From Chara braunii (lineage: Eukaryota; Streptophyta; Charophyceae; Charales; Characeae), in contig BFEA01000561.1 of assembly GCA_003427395.1 (NCBI GenBank), positions 511,201 through 538,305 on the forward strand: a stretch of 27,105 nucleotides of DNA, read 5' to 3'. This document shows, piece after piece, positions 10,090 through 17,799 of the stretch. Numbering within the stretch: the stretch's first letter is position 1; each line of letters opens with the position of its first letter. The notes under the pieces are model-generated. The model was not told the DNA's origin. It saw only the letters and a program-made list of their open reading frames with translations, and did no database searches. The position numbers and the translations under genes were made by a program.

Positions 10090-11562
10090 TTATGTTTTGG
10101 TGATTTCTTTCTCTAAAAGATCTATTGCTTCTTGGTTGAGACTTTTGTCTAGGTATTTTAAGAATTTTTCTCTTTCTCTCTTTACATTATTTGTGTTTTC
10201 GAGGAAAGTCTTAGACGAGTAAAGGTTCTGGTAGAATTCTGCAGCTACTCTCAAAAGACCTTCTTGATCAGTTTGTGTGGTGCCTAAGGAGTCCTTTAAG
10301 GCTAAGATTCTACTATTCCTGTGGTTTGCTTTTATCCTTTGGAAGAAGAATTTTGTCATGCTCTCGTTGCTTTCCCAGTCTCTCACCCTGGCTCTCAATG
10401 CTAATCCCTGTCTCCTCCATTCCGCCCATTGTCTAAGTTCCGCTCTTGCTTCCTCTAGTAGTTGTTCGTACAGTTCTGCGCCCGGGTTAGCAATTAGATT
10501 GAACTTTGCTATTTCGACCATTGCTTCAAGGCTTTGTTGTCTCGCCTTCCTTTTGCTCGCTTCTTTTCTTGAGAAAGCGCTCACCCACTGGGTTATTTCT
10601 CGTATGGCGGTTGGGAATTCGTTTAGGATCTCTCCCCCCCCAATTTTCTCCTTGATTCGTTTCCATTTGTTTTCAAAATCCTGCTTGAAGGATCCTAGGC
10701 TGAGGAGAGATGTGTTTAGTAAAAAAAAACTCTTACCTGGGGCGTTGTCTACTGATAGTGCTAGATTTAGTTTTATTGGGTTGTGGTCGAAGCCCTCGTA
10801 GTGTGGTAATCTTCCTATTGTGCAGTCTAGGACTGCTCCTTCTAAGGTCTCTAAAATGAGAAAGAAATCTATTCTGGAAAAGGTAGTTCTCCCTTGACTT
10901 GTTTTCCTGATGTAGGTGTAATCTTTTTTTTCTGGGTTGCGCATTCTGTAAGGGTCTTTGAGGTTTTTTTCCGTTATTAATTGTGCTAAAGTCACCCCTG
11001 CTGGGTCCTGTTGATTTCCTTCTGCCCACGAAATTCTGCCTAATTGTGGGTTTTGTGTCGTGTTCCAGTCTCCCACAAGAATCGTGTGTGCCTGTGCTGG
11101 TGTTAACCCCCCTAGTTCTTCGATGAACCCAATTCTCTCTGTCACTGTATTTGGGGCGTATACATTCGCTACTATGATGTCTTCCCCTTTGTGGGTTAGT
11201 TCTACTATGGCCCACCTACCTCCTACTCGGTCTGCTGTGGATGATTTGATTTGTACGTGTTGTGCTTCTATTGCGTTCTTGTGCACTAGTGTGATGATTC
11301 CTGCCGACGCTGGTTGTGGGCTATGAGTTGTTACTGTTAGTGCACAATTTCTTACTCTTTTCATGATTTCATTTTCTATTTCTTCATGTATTGCTGAGTT
11401 GGTTAGGTGCGTCTCCTGGAGGCAGACTATGTCCGGAGGGTTGGGCCCATTCCAACCTGTTGTGTTGAGGAAGCAATGCCACTTTTCTGGATTCGACAGA
11501 ATAGTTGCAAGTCCTCTCACATTCCAGGATTGGATCACTAGATCCCCCCTTGTTGCTTTCAT
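10090..11562 (-). pseudogene. LINE ORF2, AP-type endonuclease half
   Basis: This is the N-terminal 490 residues of ORF2, an exonuclease-endonuclease-phosphatase fold that nicks target DNA for target-primed reverse transcription. Catalytic motifs visible are SWNVRG (Asn-14), CLQETH (Glu-50), NVYAP (Tyr-135), VGDWN (Asp-165, Asn-167), SRIDFFL (Asp-232) and DHNPI (Asp-259, His-260), all intact. The frame ends at a TAA where the next residues would continue LFEALESM in the same frame. A single-base change is enough to explain the break. The start ATG follows the ORF1 stop by 43 nt, the usual short spacer of bicistronic plant LINEs. A full ORF2 would be about 1474 residues. Confidence 0.93.
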
Positions 11563-11605
11563 GTTTTACCAGTTCTTTTCTTCTCTTAGTTTCTGTTGTT
11601 TGTGT

Positions 11606-11767
11606 TTAGGACATAGTGCTGCTCTCCATCTCCTCCTCCAGCAGTGTTAGGCGCGTTAGGAACTCATCCTCATCCTGTGTGAGAACCTCCGAATCCAGCA
11701 AGGTTGCTAACGCTGTCGCATTCTGCACGTGTGTACACTGTACGTCATCGGCAGGTCGCACACGTAC
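11606..11767 (-). pseudogene. LINE ORF1 C-terminal remnant
   Basis: A 53-codon open frame ends at a TAA just upstream of ORF2. It has an acidic end (QDEDEF, LLEEEMESS). Upstream it is closed by a TGA at 11770-11768, and no gag-like zinc knuckles are visible. Placement and the 43-nt spacer identify it as the tail of ORF1. The rest of ORF1 is absent, so the element lost its nucleic-acid-binding protein. Confidence 0.6.
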
Positions 11768-12117
11768 TCAGAAAACACATTTAACAGATTCAGACACGGA
11801 ATTCACAGCATTCAGATTTAAAAAAAAAGACAAGTTTCTCAGAAAAGTGCAGATTTTCCAGACTGCAACTCTGCGGGTCATTGCACGATAATGGAGCAGA
11901 TCCCCCTGGGAAGAGTGACAATAAGATCAAAGGGGAGAATGTGATGGCTACACTCGTAGTGTCACTGGGACCAGAAGATCCATTGTCTCTGCTGAGAAGC
12001 TGAAGGAAGTAAAATTGGTGCACGAGAATTCGAAACGTTCCTACCGCATGAAGCATCCAATCTTCAGAGCAGCATAACATAAAAAGCACGAGAAAGGGAG
12101 AGAGGAAAGAGGGAAAG

Positions 12118-12152
12118 AAGAGGGAGGGAGGGAGGGAGGGAGGGAGGGAGAG
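12118..12152. repeat. (AGGG)n microsatellite
   Basis: About eight AGGG units in a purine-only tract. Confidence 0.92.
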
Positions 12153-12183
12153 AGGAGGAGAAGCAGAGAAGTGGAACAGAGTT

Positions 12184-12187
12184 GAAA

Positions 12188-12231
<44 letters not shown>

Positions 12232-12234
12232 AAA
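12184..12234. repeat. (AAAG)n microsatellite
   Basis: About twelve GAAA/AAAG units in a purine-only tract, 30 bp from the (AGGG)n tract. Confidence 0.93.
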
Positions 12235-12595
12235 GGAGGGAGAGACTAAGGAGAAGAAGAAGAAGAGGAGGACCAGAAAGGGATGAGAGGAGACCAAGAG
12301 ACAACACTCGGGAGTATCCTGAACACGGATACCAAGATTATCAGGCAGCTGTAGCGGCTGAGAGGGGCACAGAAGGCTAGAAATAGGGAGCATAGATGGC
12401 TGCTGAGATGGATAGGCAAGAGGAGGTTCTGAGGCAAGTAAGGGCTCGTAAGCTAAACTGGGTAATGCGCTCCCAGGATAACTCCAGGGGTCGTATTGTG
12501 AGGTCCTGGCCTCGAACTTCTTTTCAATATATTGAATTAATTGAACTGTTTTTGAACTTTTTTTCTACGAAAAACAAAAAAAAGGTCGTCATAAT

Positions 12596-12680
12596 ATACC
12601 TTTCTCGGCCTATTGGCTAAGATCAAGTGTAGTATCTGTTCTGATCAGTTTAATATCTGATCCGTGGTCCATCGGACCAC

Positions 12681-12719
<39 letters not shown>
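12596..12719 (+). pseudogene. 3'-truncated U2 snRNA retrocopy with 35-A tail
   Basis: Positions 12596-12684 match the 5' domain of plant U2 snRNA from its first base. They include ATACCTTTCTCGGCC, GGCTAAGATCAAGTGTAGTA (with the GTAGTA branch-site pairing segment), ATCTGTTCT, ATCAGTTTAATATCTGAT and the stem-loop IIb hairpin GTGGTCC/GGACCAC. One base in the first loop (TATTGG for TTTTGG) and a few others differ. The sequence stops just before the Sm site and goes directly into 35 A residues (12685-12719) that end in the assembly gap. Loss of the Sm site and 3' half plus a poly(A) tail indicate LINE-mediated retroposition. The 3' target duplication is hidden by the gap. Confidence 0.92.
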
Positions 12720-13389
12720 NNNNNNNNNNNNNNNNNNNNNNNNNNNNNNNNNNNNNNNNNNNNNNNNNNNNNNNNNNNNNNNNNNNNNNNNNNNNNNNNN
12801 NNNNNNNNNNNNNNNNNNNNNNNNNNNNNNNNNNNNNNNNNNNNNNNNNNNNNNNNNNNNNNNNNNNNNNNNNNNNNNNNNNNNNNNNNNNNNNNNNNNN
12901 NNNNNNNNNNNNNNNNNNNNNNNNNNNNNNNNNNNNNNNNNNNNNNNNNNNNNNNNNNNNNNNNNNNNNNNNNNNNNNNNNNNNNNNNNNNNNNNNNNNN
13001 NNNNNNNNNNNNNNNNNNNNNNNNNNNNNNNNNNNNNNNNNNNNNNNNNNNNNNNNNNNNNNNNNNNNNNNNNNNNNNNNNNNNNNNNNNNNNNNNNNNN
13101 NNNNNNNNNNNNNNNNNNNNNNNNNNNNNNNNNNNNNNNNNNNNNNNNNNNNNNNNNNNNNNNNNNNNNNNNNNNNNNNNNNNNNNNNNNNNNNNNNNNN
13201 NNNNNNNNNNNNNNNNNNNNNNNNNNNNNNNNNNNNNNNNNNNNNNNNNNNNNNNNNNNNNNNNNNNNNNNNNNNNNNNNNNNNNNNNNNNNNNNNNNNN
13301 NNNNNNNNNNNNNNNNNNNNNNNNNNNNNNNNNNNNNNNNNNNNNNNNNNNNNNNNNNNNNNNNNNNNNNNNNNNNNNNNNNNNNNNNN
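12720..13389. other. Assembly gap (670 N)
   Basis: A run of N directly after the U2 poly(A) tail. A long homopolymer is a likely reason for the break. Frames translated across it are meaningless. Confidence 1.
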
Positions 13390-13596
13390 ATGGCATTCTG
13401 GTGCTTGATCGATATGCGGTGTGGATGTATTGCCTTTTTTCTTCTTTTTTTCCCGCACAATCACTTTCAGTGTTTCACATCTATTTCCACACCATTAGAT
13501 TGAGGTCGCGGACCTCACAGTTCCACTTGGTATCGAGAACATTACTCAGCTTAGCTTTGAAACAAAAGTAACGAACTTAAAAGACTATCTCAGAAT

Positions 13597-13711
13597 TACT
13601 ACCGTCTTCACCCGAATAGAACGCCCGGTCATTATAGCTGTATTCAGTGCAACTTTCAGTCTAGATACGGTGATAATGACTGGGCGTTCTATTCGGGTGA
13701 AGACGGTAGCA
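13597..13711. repeat. Near-perfect foldback hairpin, 38-39-bp arms
   Basis: Arm 1 (13597-13635) and arm 2 (13673-13711) are inverted complements. There are 28 perfect pairs beginning CTACCGTCTTCACCCG, one G-U pair, then eight more, enclosing a loop of about 37 nt. Weaker pairing extends into the loop. It lies 180 bp before the last SDP1-like exon. It could be a small foldback MITE (CTACCGTC ends) or a small-RNA precursor. The sequence alone does not decide. Confidence 0.85.
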
Positions 13712-13893
13712 ACTTCTGCGAGGCTAACACGTCCCGAACTGTTGGTAGTAACTTGGTACCGACAACTTAGTGCGGGACTACTAGTATGTCCCTAAAACAG
13801 CTCCAGTCGTCTCTCTCAGGGCTACCATTGGGATGTGTTGCTTTTATGCTGTCTTCTCGGAGACTCAATACTTCCATCACCGACCTATTGCAG

Positions 13894-15543
13894 ATGCTAA
13901 GAATTATTCATAACCCATCAAACGAGGAGCTGGGGATGGCGATCATGCAGGGGATTCGTGGAACGTGGGAGAAGCTGTCAGCGATTCAAGCCAATTGTGG
14001 AATCGAACTGATGCTGGATGAATGCGTCTCTGAGCTGAATCGACGGCTGCACGAGCAAGCAGGGAGGGATGGCGGGATGGGAAGCGGAGGATTAGGGTCA
14101 AGCGGGTCGAGCTTTTCAAAGAGGCTGAAGAGGATTCCATCTTGGAACTGCCTGGCAAGAGAGAGTTCGTGGGGAACACTCGAGCTGGATGGACCAGAAG
14201 CAGCAGCAGCACCATCACTGCAGCAAACAGGCGGTGGCTGGGCTGGCCCAACATCCTTCCGATCCAGGTCGAAGAGGCCATCGAGCAGCGACAGAAGTGA
14301 TAGTGACACTGAGGCTGTGGATCTCAAGAAAGTGTCCTGGACACGGGCTGGTGGTCCCTTCATGCGGACAAAGTCGGCATACAACCTTGCCAAGGTATTA
14401 GGATTGGAAATGGCAATGGATGGGGAGCAGGTTGGGGGCGGGCAGTCACTCCTGGAAGCGGCGGGGGTCGAAGTACAGAGATCGGCGCAGAGTCATAAAG
14501 AGGGTGACGCAGCTACGGACCACAAGCACGAATGGGATGGACCGGGGATGGGAAGCGATAGTGAAGTCGAGGTGCGGAACCGTTTGGCAGGCACACGCCG
14601 TGGTTCTCGTGAATCGATACAATGGGAGGTAGGTGAAGTGGAGAAAGTACAGCACGAGGAGGATGGGTCGACGCATGAGTGGGACGGCCCGGGAATGGGT
14701 ATCGGGGCCGGTAGTAAGGACAAGGCAGGGAAGCAGCTGGCAAATGGACAGTGTGATCTTTGTGCATCATTGCGGTGGGAGATGGGGGACCTAGAGAAAC
14801 TAATGGACCGGGAAAGGGAGGGGGAGAGTGATAGTGAGCACAAGGCCTTGGCGTTGACAATGCGAAGGTCGCTATGCTCGCCTGATGGTCGTATTAGTCC
14901 ATCCCCATCCCCTGGCTTGATGGACTGGGACCGATCCAAAAGCAGCGGCAGTACCCTTGGCCCAGCAGCCAATGGAAGAGGAGGTACTAGTTTGCTCGGT
15001 AAGAACGATCAGATTGTGCGCCCTAGACAACGATCGTTTGATGGCATGGAGACACTGCGGGAGATGGCCGGTGAGAACGGAACACCGCGATCATCGCGCG
15101 AGTTTGCCAGTCCCAGTGAGATCGGAACACCACCACCATCACCCGGCGAGATCGCCAGTCCCAGTGGGAGTGGGAGCCCACGATCAATGTACGAGATTGC
15201 CAGTCCCAGTGAGGATGAAACACTGCCATCAGAGTGGGAGTTTTCCAGTCCCAGTGAGAATGGAACACACCAAAGGCTTGACAACGGACAGTGTTCTGAG
15301 AAGTCCCCACCTCCCCCTGATGCAAATGGCACAAATGGGAGTGCAGGTGCGCCGAGTGCAGGTGTGCCGAGTGCAGGTGTGCCGAGTGCAGGTGTGCCGA
15401 GCTCCGAGAACTGCATAGAGAGCAACCATGTGCCCGCAGTACTGGATAGCGCGCAGAAGGGCAAGGAGAAAGATGAAGGGAAAACAGTGGACAAGGAGCA
15501 GGACAAGGAGAAAAGGAGACAGAAAGAAGTGGCCACGGAGTGA
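13894..15543 (+). CDS. SDP1: SDP1-like triacylglycerol lipase, last exon (549 codons plus stop)
   Basis: This is the C-terminal exon of the lipase begun at 3341. The acceptor CTATTGCAG precedes ATGCTAAGA, which continues IVMAPTWQQ in frame as MLRIIHNPS. Residues 1-50 carry IIHNPS, TWEKLSAI and NCGIEL, typical of the SDP1 post-patatin region. Further SDP1 tail motifs follow: RIPSWNCLARE (about 80), SDSDTEAVDL and SWTRAGGPFMRTKSA (about 147-160). These make the assignment specific to SDP1 rather than any patatin. The rest is disordered and repetitive: a 50-residue duplication starting HEWDGPGMG (about 211 and 261), five units around ASPSExGTP (about 390-459), four (A/G)(A/V)PSAG pentads (about 483-503) and a Lys/Glu-rich end. 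The tail after the conserved part is much longer than I would expect for land-plant SDP1. An ATG at 13786 in the same frame lies in the intron. Confidence 0.9.
   Translation: MLRIIHNPSNEELGMAIMQGIRGTWEKLSAIQANCGIELMLDECVSELNRRLHEQAGRDGGMGSGGLGSSGSSFSKRLKRIPSWNCLARESSWGTLELDGPEAAAAPSLQQTGGGWAGPTSFRSRSKRPSSSDRSDSDTEAVDLKKVSWTRAGGPFMRTKSAYNLAKVLGLEMAMDGEQVGGGQSLLEAAGVEVQRSAQSHKEGDAATDHKHEWDGPGMGSDSEVEVRNRLAGTRRGSRESIQWEVGEVEKVQHEEDGSTHEWDGPGMGIGAGSKDKAGKQLANGQCDLCASLRWEMGDLEKLMDREREGESDSEHKALALTMRRSLCSPDGRISPSPSPGLMDWDRSKSSGSTLGPAANGRGGTSLLGKNDQIVRPRQRSFDGMETLREMAGENGTPRSSREFASPSEIGTPPPSPGEIASPSGSGSPRSMYEIASPSEDETLPSEWEFSSPSENGTHQRLDNGQCSEKSPPPPDANGTNGSAGAPSAGVPSAGVPSAGVPSSENCIESNHVPAVLDSAQKGKEKDEGKTVDKEQDKEKRRQKEVATE
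15061..15270 (+). repeat. 45-48-bp in-frame tandem repeats in the SDP1-like exon
   Basis: Units start at about 15061, 15106, 15154, 15199 and 15244, with core GCCAGTCCCAGTGAG, encoding ASPSE followed by GTP and a Ser/Pro stretch. All spacings are multiples of three, so the frame is kept. A second in-frame array of 15-bp units (GCAGGTGTGCCGAGT) lies at 15340-15402. Confidence 0.85.
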
Positions 15544-15579
15544 GATGGTTGCTCATGTGACCTTCCTATACGTAAGTGA

Positions 15580-16238
15580 TCACTGACGGAAGAATCCTTT
15601 CTGTGCTACGCAATGAATGATGATCATCTGTACAAAACGCAGATAGGGGATCCATTCATGCAGAAGGGCATCAAGCCACAAGAAGCTCATCAGAATGATC
15701 ACGATCTATCTACATATCCTGACTTGCGGTTGGCTGACTACAGAGAATGTGCAGGAATTGAAGTTCATCCCGCAGCAGCTGCATGACTCTAAGTGACGGC
15801 AAGCCTTGCCATCATGCATGCCCACATGAAAGAAACAGGAATGCAACAGATGTGTGGGAAGAAATCTGTTTCAGCCTTTCAGGATCTATTTCAAGAGCTT
15901 GGGTGAAGAGGGCGGAGTGGATATCGCAGCTGCATATCAAGATTGGCAGGTCAGGTCAGGTAAGATTTTGATGAAGTTACGCACTTTGTGGCTGGCTAAG
16001 AAAGGAGTCGGATGGTTGTACACCTGTGGATGTTCCCGTCTTATCTCCTGCCTCCTATTGCAACGAGGATGCTCAGCAGTTCTCCCCGGGCGGAAAGAAA
16101 TTTCTCACAGATGTGGTTTATCTTTCGGTCACGAGGGTTTTGAGCAGAGCTGGTGCGCCGTGCAGAGACCTTGCCATGCACATTTCGTCGGTGCTATGTG
16201 AATTTCTGAAAGTCATGCGCAGTGCGGACGAGTTGTGA
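15580..16238 (+). pseudogene. Unrecognised protein-like stretch, broken frame
   Basis: Consecutive plus-strand segments read like protein. 15580-15783 contains MNDDHLYKTQIGDPF and LRLADYRECAGIEVHP. 15793-15903, same frame after TGA-CTC-TAA, contains MHAHMKETGMQQMCGKKS and FQDLFQELG. 15902-15948, shifted by one, contains GEEGGVDIAAAYQDWQ. 15975-16238, shifted again, contains LCGWLRKESDGC, FLTDVVYLSVTRVLSRAG and HISSVLCEFLKVM. I do not recognise a family. The breaks fit a decayed gene, exons with very short introns, or sequencing indels. It begins 37 bp after the SDP1-like stop, so part of it may instead be that gene's 3' UTR. Confidence 0.35.
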
Positions 16239-16242
16239 CAGG

Positions 16243-16377
16243 TTGTCCGACAACGTCTTGTCCGACAACGTCTTGTCCGACGACATCTTGTCCGACAACG
16301 TCTTGTCCGACGACATCTTGTCCGACAACGTCTTGTCCGATGACATCTTGTCCGACAACGTCTTGTCCAACAATGTG
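16243..16377. repeat. 15-bp minisatellite with 30-bp higher order
   Basis: Nine units of TTGTCCGACAACGTC. From the second unit on, two variants (CAACGTC and CGACATC or TGACATC) mostly alternate, giving a 30-bp dimer period. It is open in several frames because 15 is a multiple of three, so no coding is claimed. Confidence 0.95.
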
Positions 16378-16383
16378 TTGTCG

Positions 16384-16830
16384 TCTATTGTTGTTCGAGT
16401 GCTGTGATGGCAGAAATTGTCATGCCACAGCATCTTTGGATTCGTCGACAGTGTTTTTCGTTGGCCGCTATAGTATATACTATATACAGGCAGAGCCGCA
16501 GAAGCCAGAAGGCTGAACAATATCAATACGATCCAAGAGAGAATATGTAAATCTTCTTCGCTAGTTGTCTTCACGTCTCAGTAGGGAAGGGAACCACCAA
16601 TGCAGAGTGTACTGTTGTTTTTTTTTTTTTCGCCTCGAAAATTGCTGATGATTCGTCCAACGTCATGGTGTCCTAATCTTCTTCATCACGACTCGATTTG
16701 CGAGATGGTTCTGGAAAAATGTACGATGGGAAGAAATTAAGAATTGTATAGCTGCAAGGTTGTTGCTGTGAACCTGAGAAGCCTGCAGGGTTGAAGAGAA
16801 CGATTTGCACCGCTCCACTCGACTGTTCAT
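16384..16830. other. No feature recognised
   Basis: It contains a T run at 16618-16630 and a TATAGTATATACTATATA palindrome near 16469-16487. No gene seen. Confidence 0.4.
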
Positions 16831-16995
16831 GGGCGCTGTGGAGCCGGGTAGAAAAGGCGTATTCTAACAGAGCATAGCGCAAGTGCATGTGGGCTCTGTG
16901 GAGAGAGCCCGATAGAAAAGATGTATTCAACGAACTTTAGCTCATATGACTCGAGTGCGTGTGGGCTCTGTGGAGCCCAATAGGAAAGACGACGT
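16831..16995. repeat. Three imperfect units of about 60-80 bp
   Basis: GGGC(G/T)CTGTGGAG followed by a (C/G)(A/G)ATAGAAAAG-like block recurs at 16831, 16888 and 16967, with GTGC(A/G)TGTGGG between units. Confidence 0.6.
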
Positions 16996-17129
16996 GACAT
17001 TTCCAGACCTTGTCCACAGAGCTCAACTCTGCTGTGCCTGTGCTCCATGGAAAAGATCGCGCCGGGGATGGCAGTGTACTGGAAACACAGCGAAAACGGT
17101 GAAGACCAGGCATCACGACTAACGTCACA

Positions 17130-17339
17130 TGAGTCGTGAGGTTGCTCTCGCGTCAGACAAAGATCAGCAGTAGCAGGTTCAGCAGACGTCATGGCCGCAA
17201 CGAGGTAAGGGCATTTACGCTTTCTTGGAAGGATGTGAGATGTGTGTTGATGCCAGTGGTTCATCCACTCAAGAGACTGCAGAGTTACAGTGTTGGGTGT
17301 GCCACAGTGGCACAAGAGTTTTTGAATTCCGTGCTTTGA
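17130..17339. other. Short stretch between tandem arrays, no gene recognised
   Basis: Open frames are short and unremarkable. Confidence 0.35.
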
Positions 17340-17765
17340 TTCCGTGCGAGGTGCTGCAGAAAACTTTTGCATGCAAGTTGCTGCACAGTTTTTGCACTGG
17401 GTGCAAGGTGCTGTGCAGTTTTTTGGGGCACTCCTTGCAAGGCGCTGTGGGGTTTGTCCACTGGGTGCAAGGTGCTGCCAGGTTCTTGCACTCAGTGTGA
17501 AGTGCTGCACAGTTTTTGTGCTTCGTGCAAGGCGCTGCAGAATTTTTGTGCTTGGTACAAGGTGCTGCAGCGCTTTTGCAGTCGATGCAAGGTGCTGCAC
17601 ACTTGTTGCGCGCTGCCAGGGTTTTGCACTTGGTGTAAGGGGCTGCCGGGTTTTCGCACTCGGTGCAAGGCGCCGCCGGGTCCTTGCACTTGGTGCGAGG
17701 TGCTGCAGTTTTTTAGCTTGGTGCAAGCAGCTGCAGAGTTTTTGCACTCGGTGTGAGGTGTTTGT
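17340..17765. repeat. 33-bp minisatellite (about 12-13 diverged units)
   Basis: The consensus is close to GGTGCAAGGTGCTGC followed by AG.TTTTTGCACTTG. The period is about 33 bp, so both strands stay open: 11-residue repeats rich in LQHLAPSAKT on the minus strand and Cys-rich FCxxCKxLQ repeats on the plus strand. Two-strand openness and the lack of non-repeat coding flanks argue for satellite DNA rather than a gene. Confidence 0.8.
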
Positions 17766-17799
17766 CCATTCTAGTCTGTTCATGCGCTCGTGCAAATGT

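Larger units (their letters stand above)
5646..11885 (-). mobile_element. L1-type LINE retrotransposon, antisense in the SDP1-like intron
   Basis: On the minus strand the order is: leader-like repeat X end (about 11885-11780), an ORF1 tail (11767-11606), ORF2 (11562-7138), a 1.5-kb 3' untranslated region with TTTAGGG-like heptamers, a terminal hairpin and a 19-A tail (T run at 5646-5664). This is the plant L1 layout (apurinic endonuclease, reverse transcriptase, zf-RVT). Damage comprises loss of most of ORF1, one in-frame stop in ORF2 and a Tyr at the motif A catalytic position. I could not find matching target duplications at 5630-5645 and beyond 11885, so the 5' boundary is uncertain. One N lies at 7427. 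Confidence 0.88.
11890..12595. other. Intron sequence with purine microsatellites
   Basis: Apart from the two simple repeats listed separately, nothing is recognised. Positions 11930-12079 on the plus strand are open and look somewhat protein-like (LKEVKLVHENSKRSYRMK), but no family is recognisable and there is no splice support. Confidence 0.4.
3485..13893 (+). other. 10.4-kb SDP1-like intron (repeat-filled)
   Basis: The intron is bounded by CAACAG|GT at the left and CTATTGCAG|ATG at the right. It holds a U6 retropseudogene, repeat X copy B, a nearly full antisense LINE, two purine microsatellites, a U2 retropseudogene, a 670-bp gap and a foldback hairpin. True length is uncertain because of the gap. 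The boundaries are inferred from the continuity of the lipase motifs on either side. Confidence 0.82.

Noticed and set aside
7344-11650. Plus-strand ORFs opposite the LINE
   Set aside because: Shadows of the minus-strand endonuclease-RT frame.
5630-11900. Target-site duplication for the antisense LINE
   Set aside because: I compared the bases left of the T run (CTCGAGCTGTGAAATC) with the right flank and found no convincing match in the same orientation.
12610-13503. Long open frames across 12610-13503
   Set aside because: They consist of translated N and homopolymer A/T.
13786-13893. ATG at 13786 as the start of a 585-residue protein
   Set aside because: SDP1 homology starts only at 13894, after a CTATTGCAG acceptor, and joins in frame to the exon at 3341. 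The 36 upstream codons have no family resemblance.
13943-15556. Minus-strand and other-frame ORFs over the lipase exon
   Set aside because: They shadow a GC-rich, repeat-bearing exon whose plus-strand frame has clear homology.
16194-16574. ORFs through the 15-bp minisatellite (SDNVL/SDDIL repeats)
   Set aside because: The unit length is a multiple of three, so several frames are open. There is no flanking coding support.
16827-17795. 322-residue minus-strand ORF with LQHLAPSAKT repeats
   Set aside because: It rests on a 33-bp satellite open on both strands. The non-repeat part has no recognisable domain.
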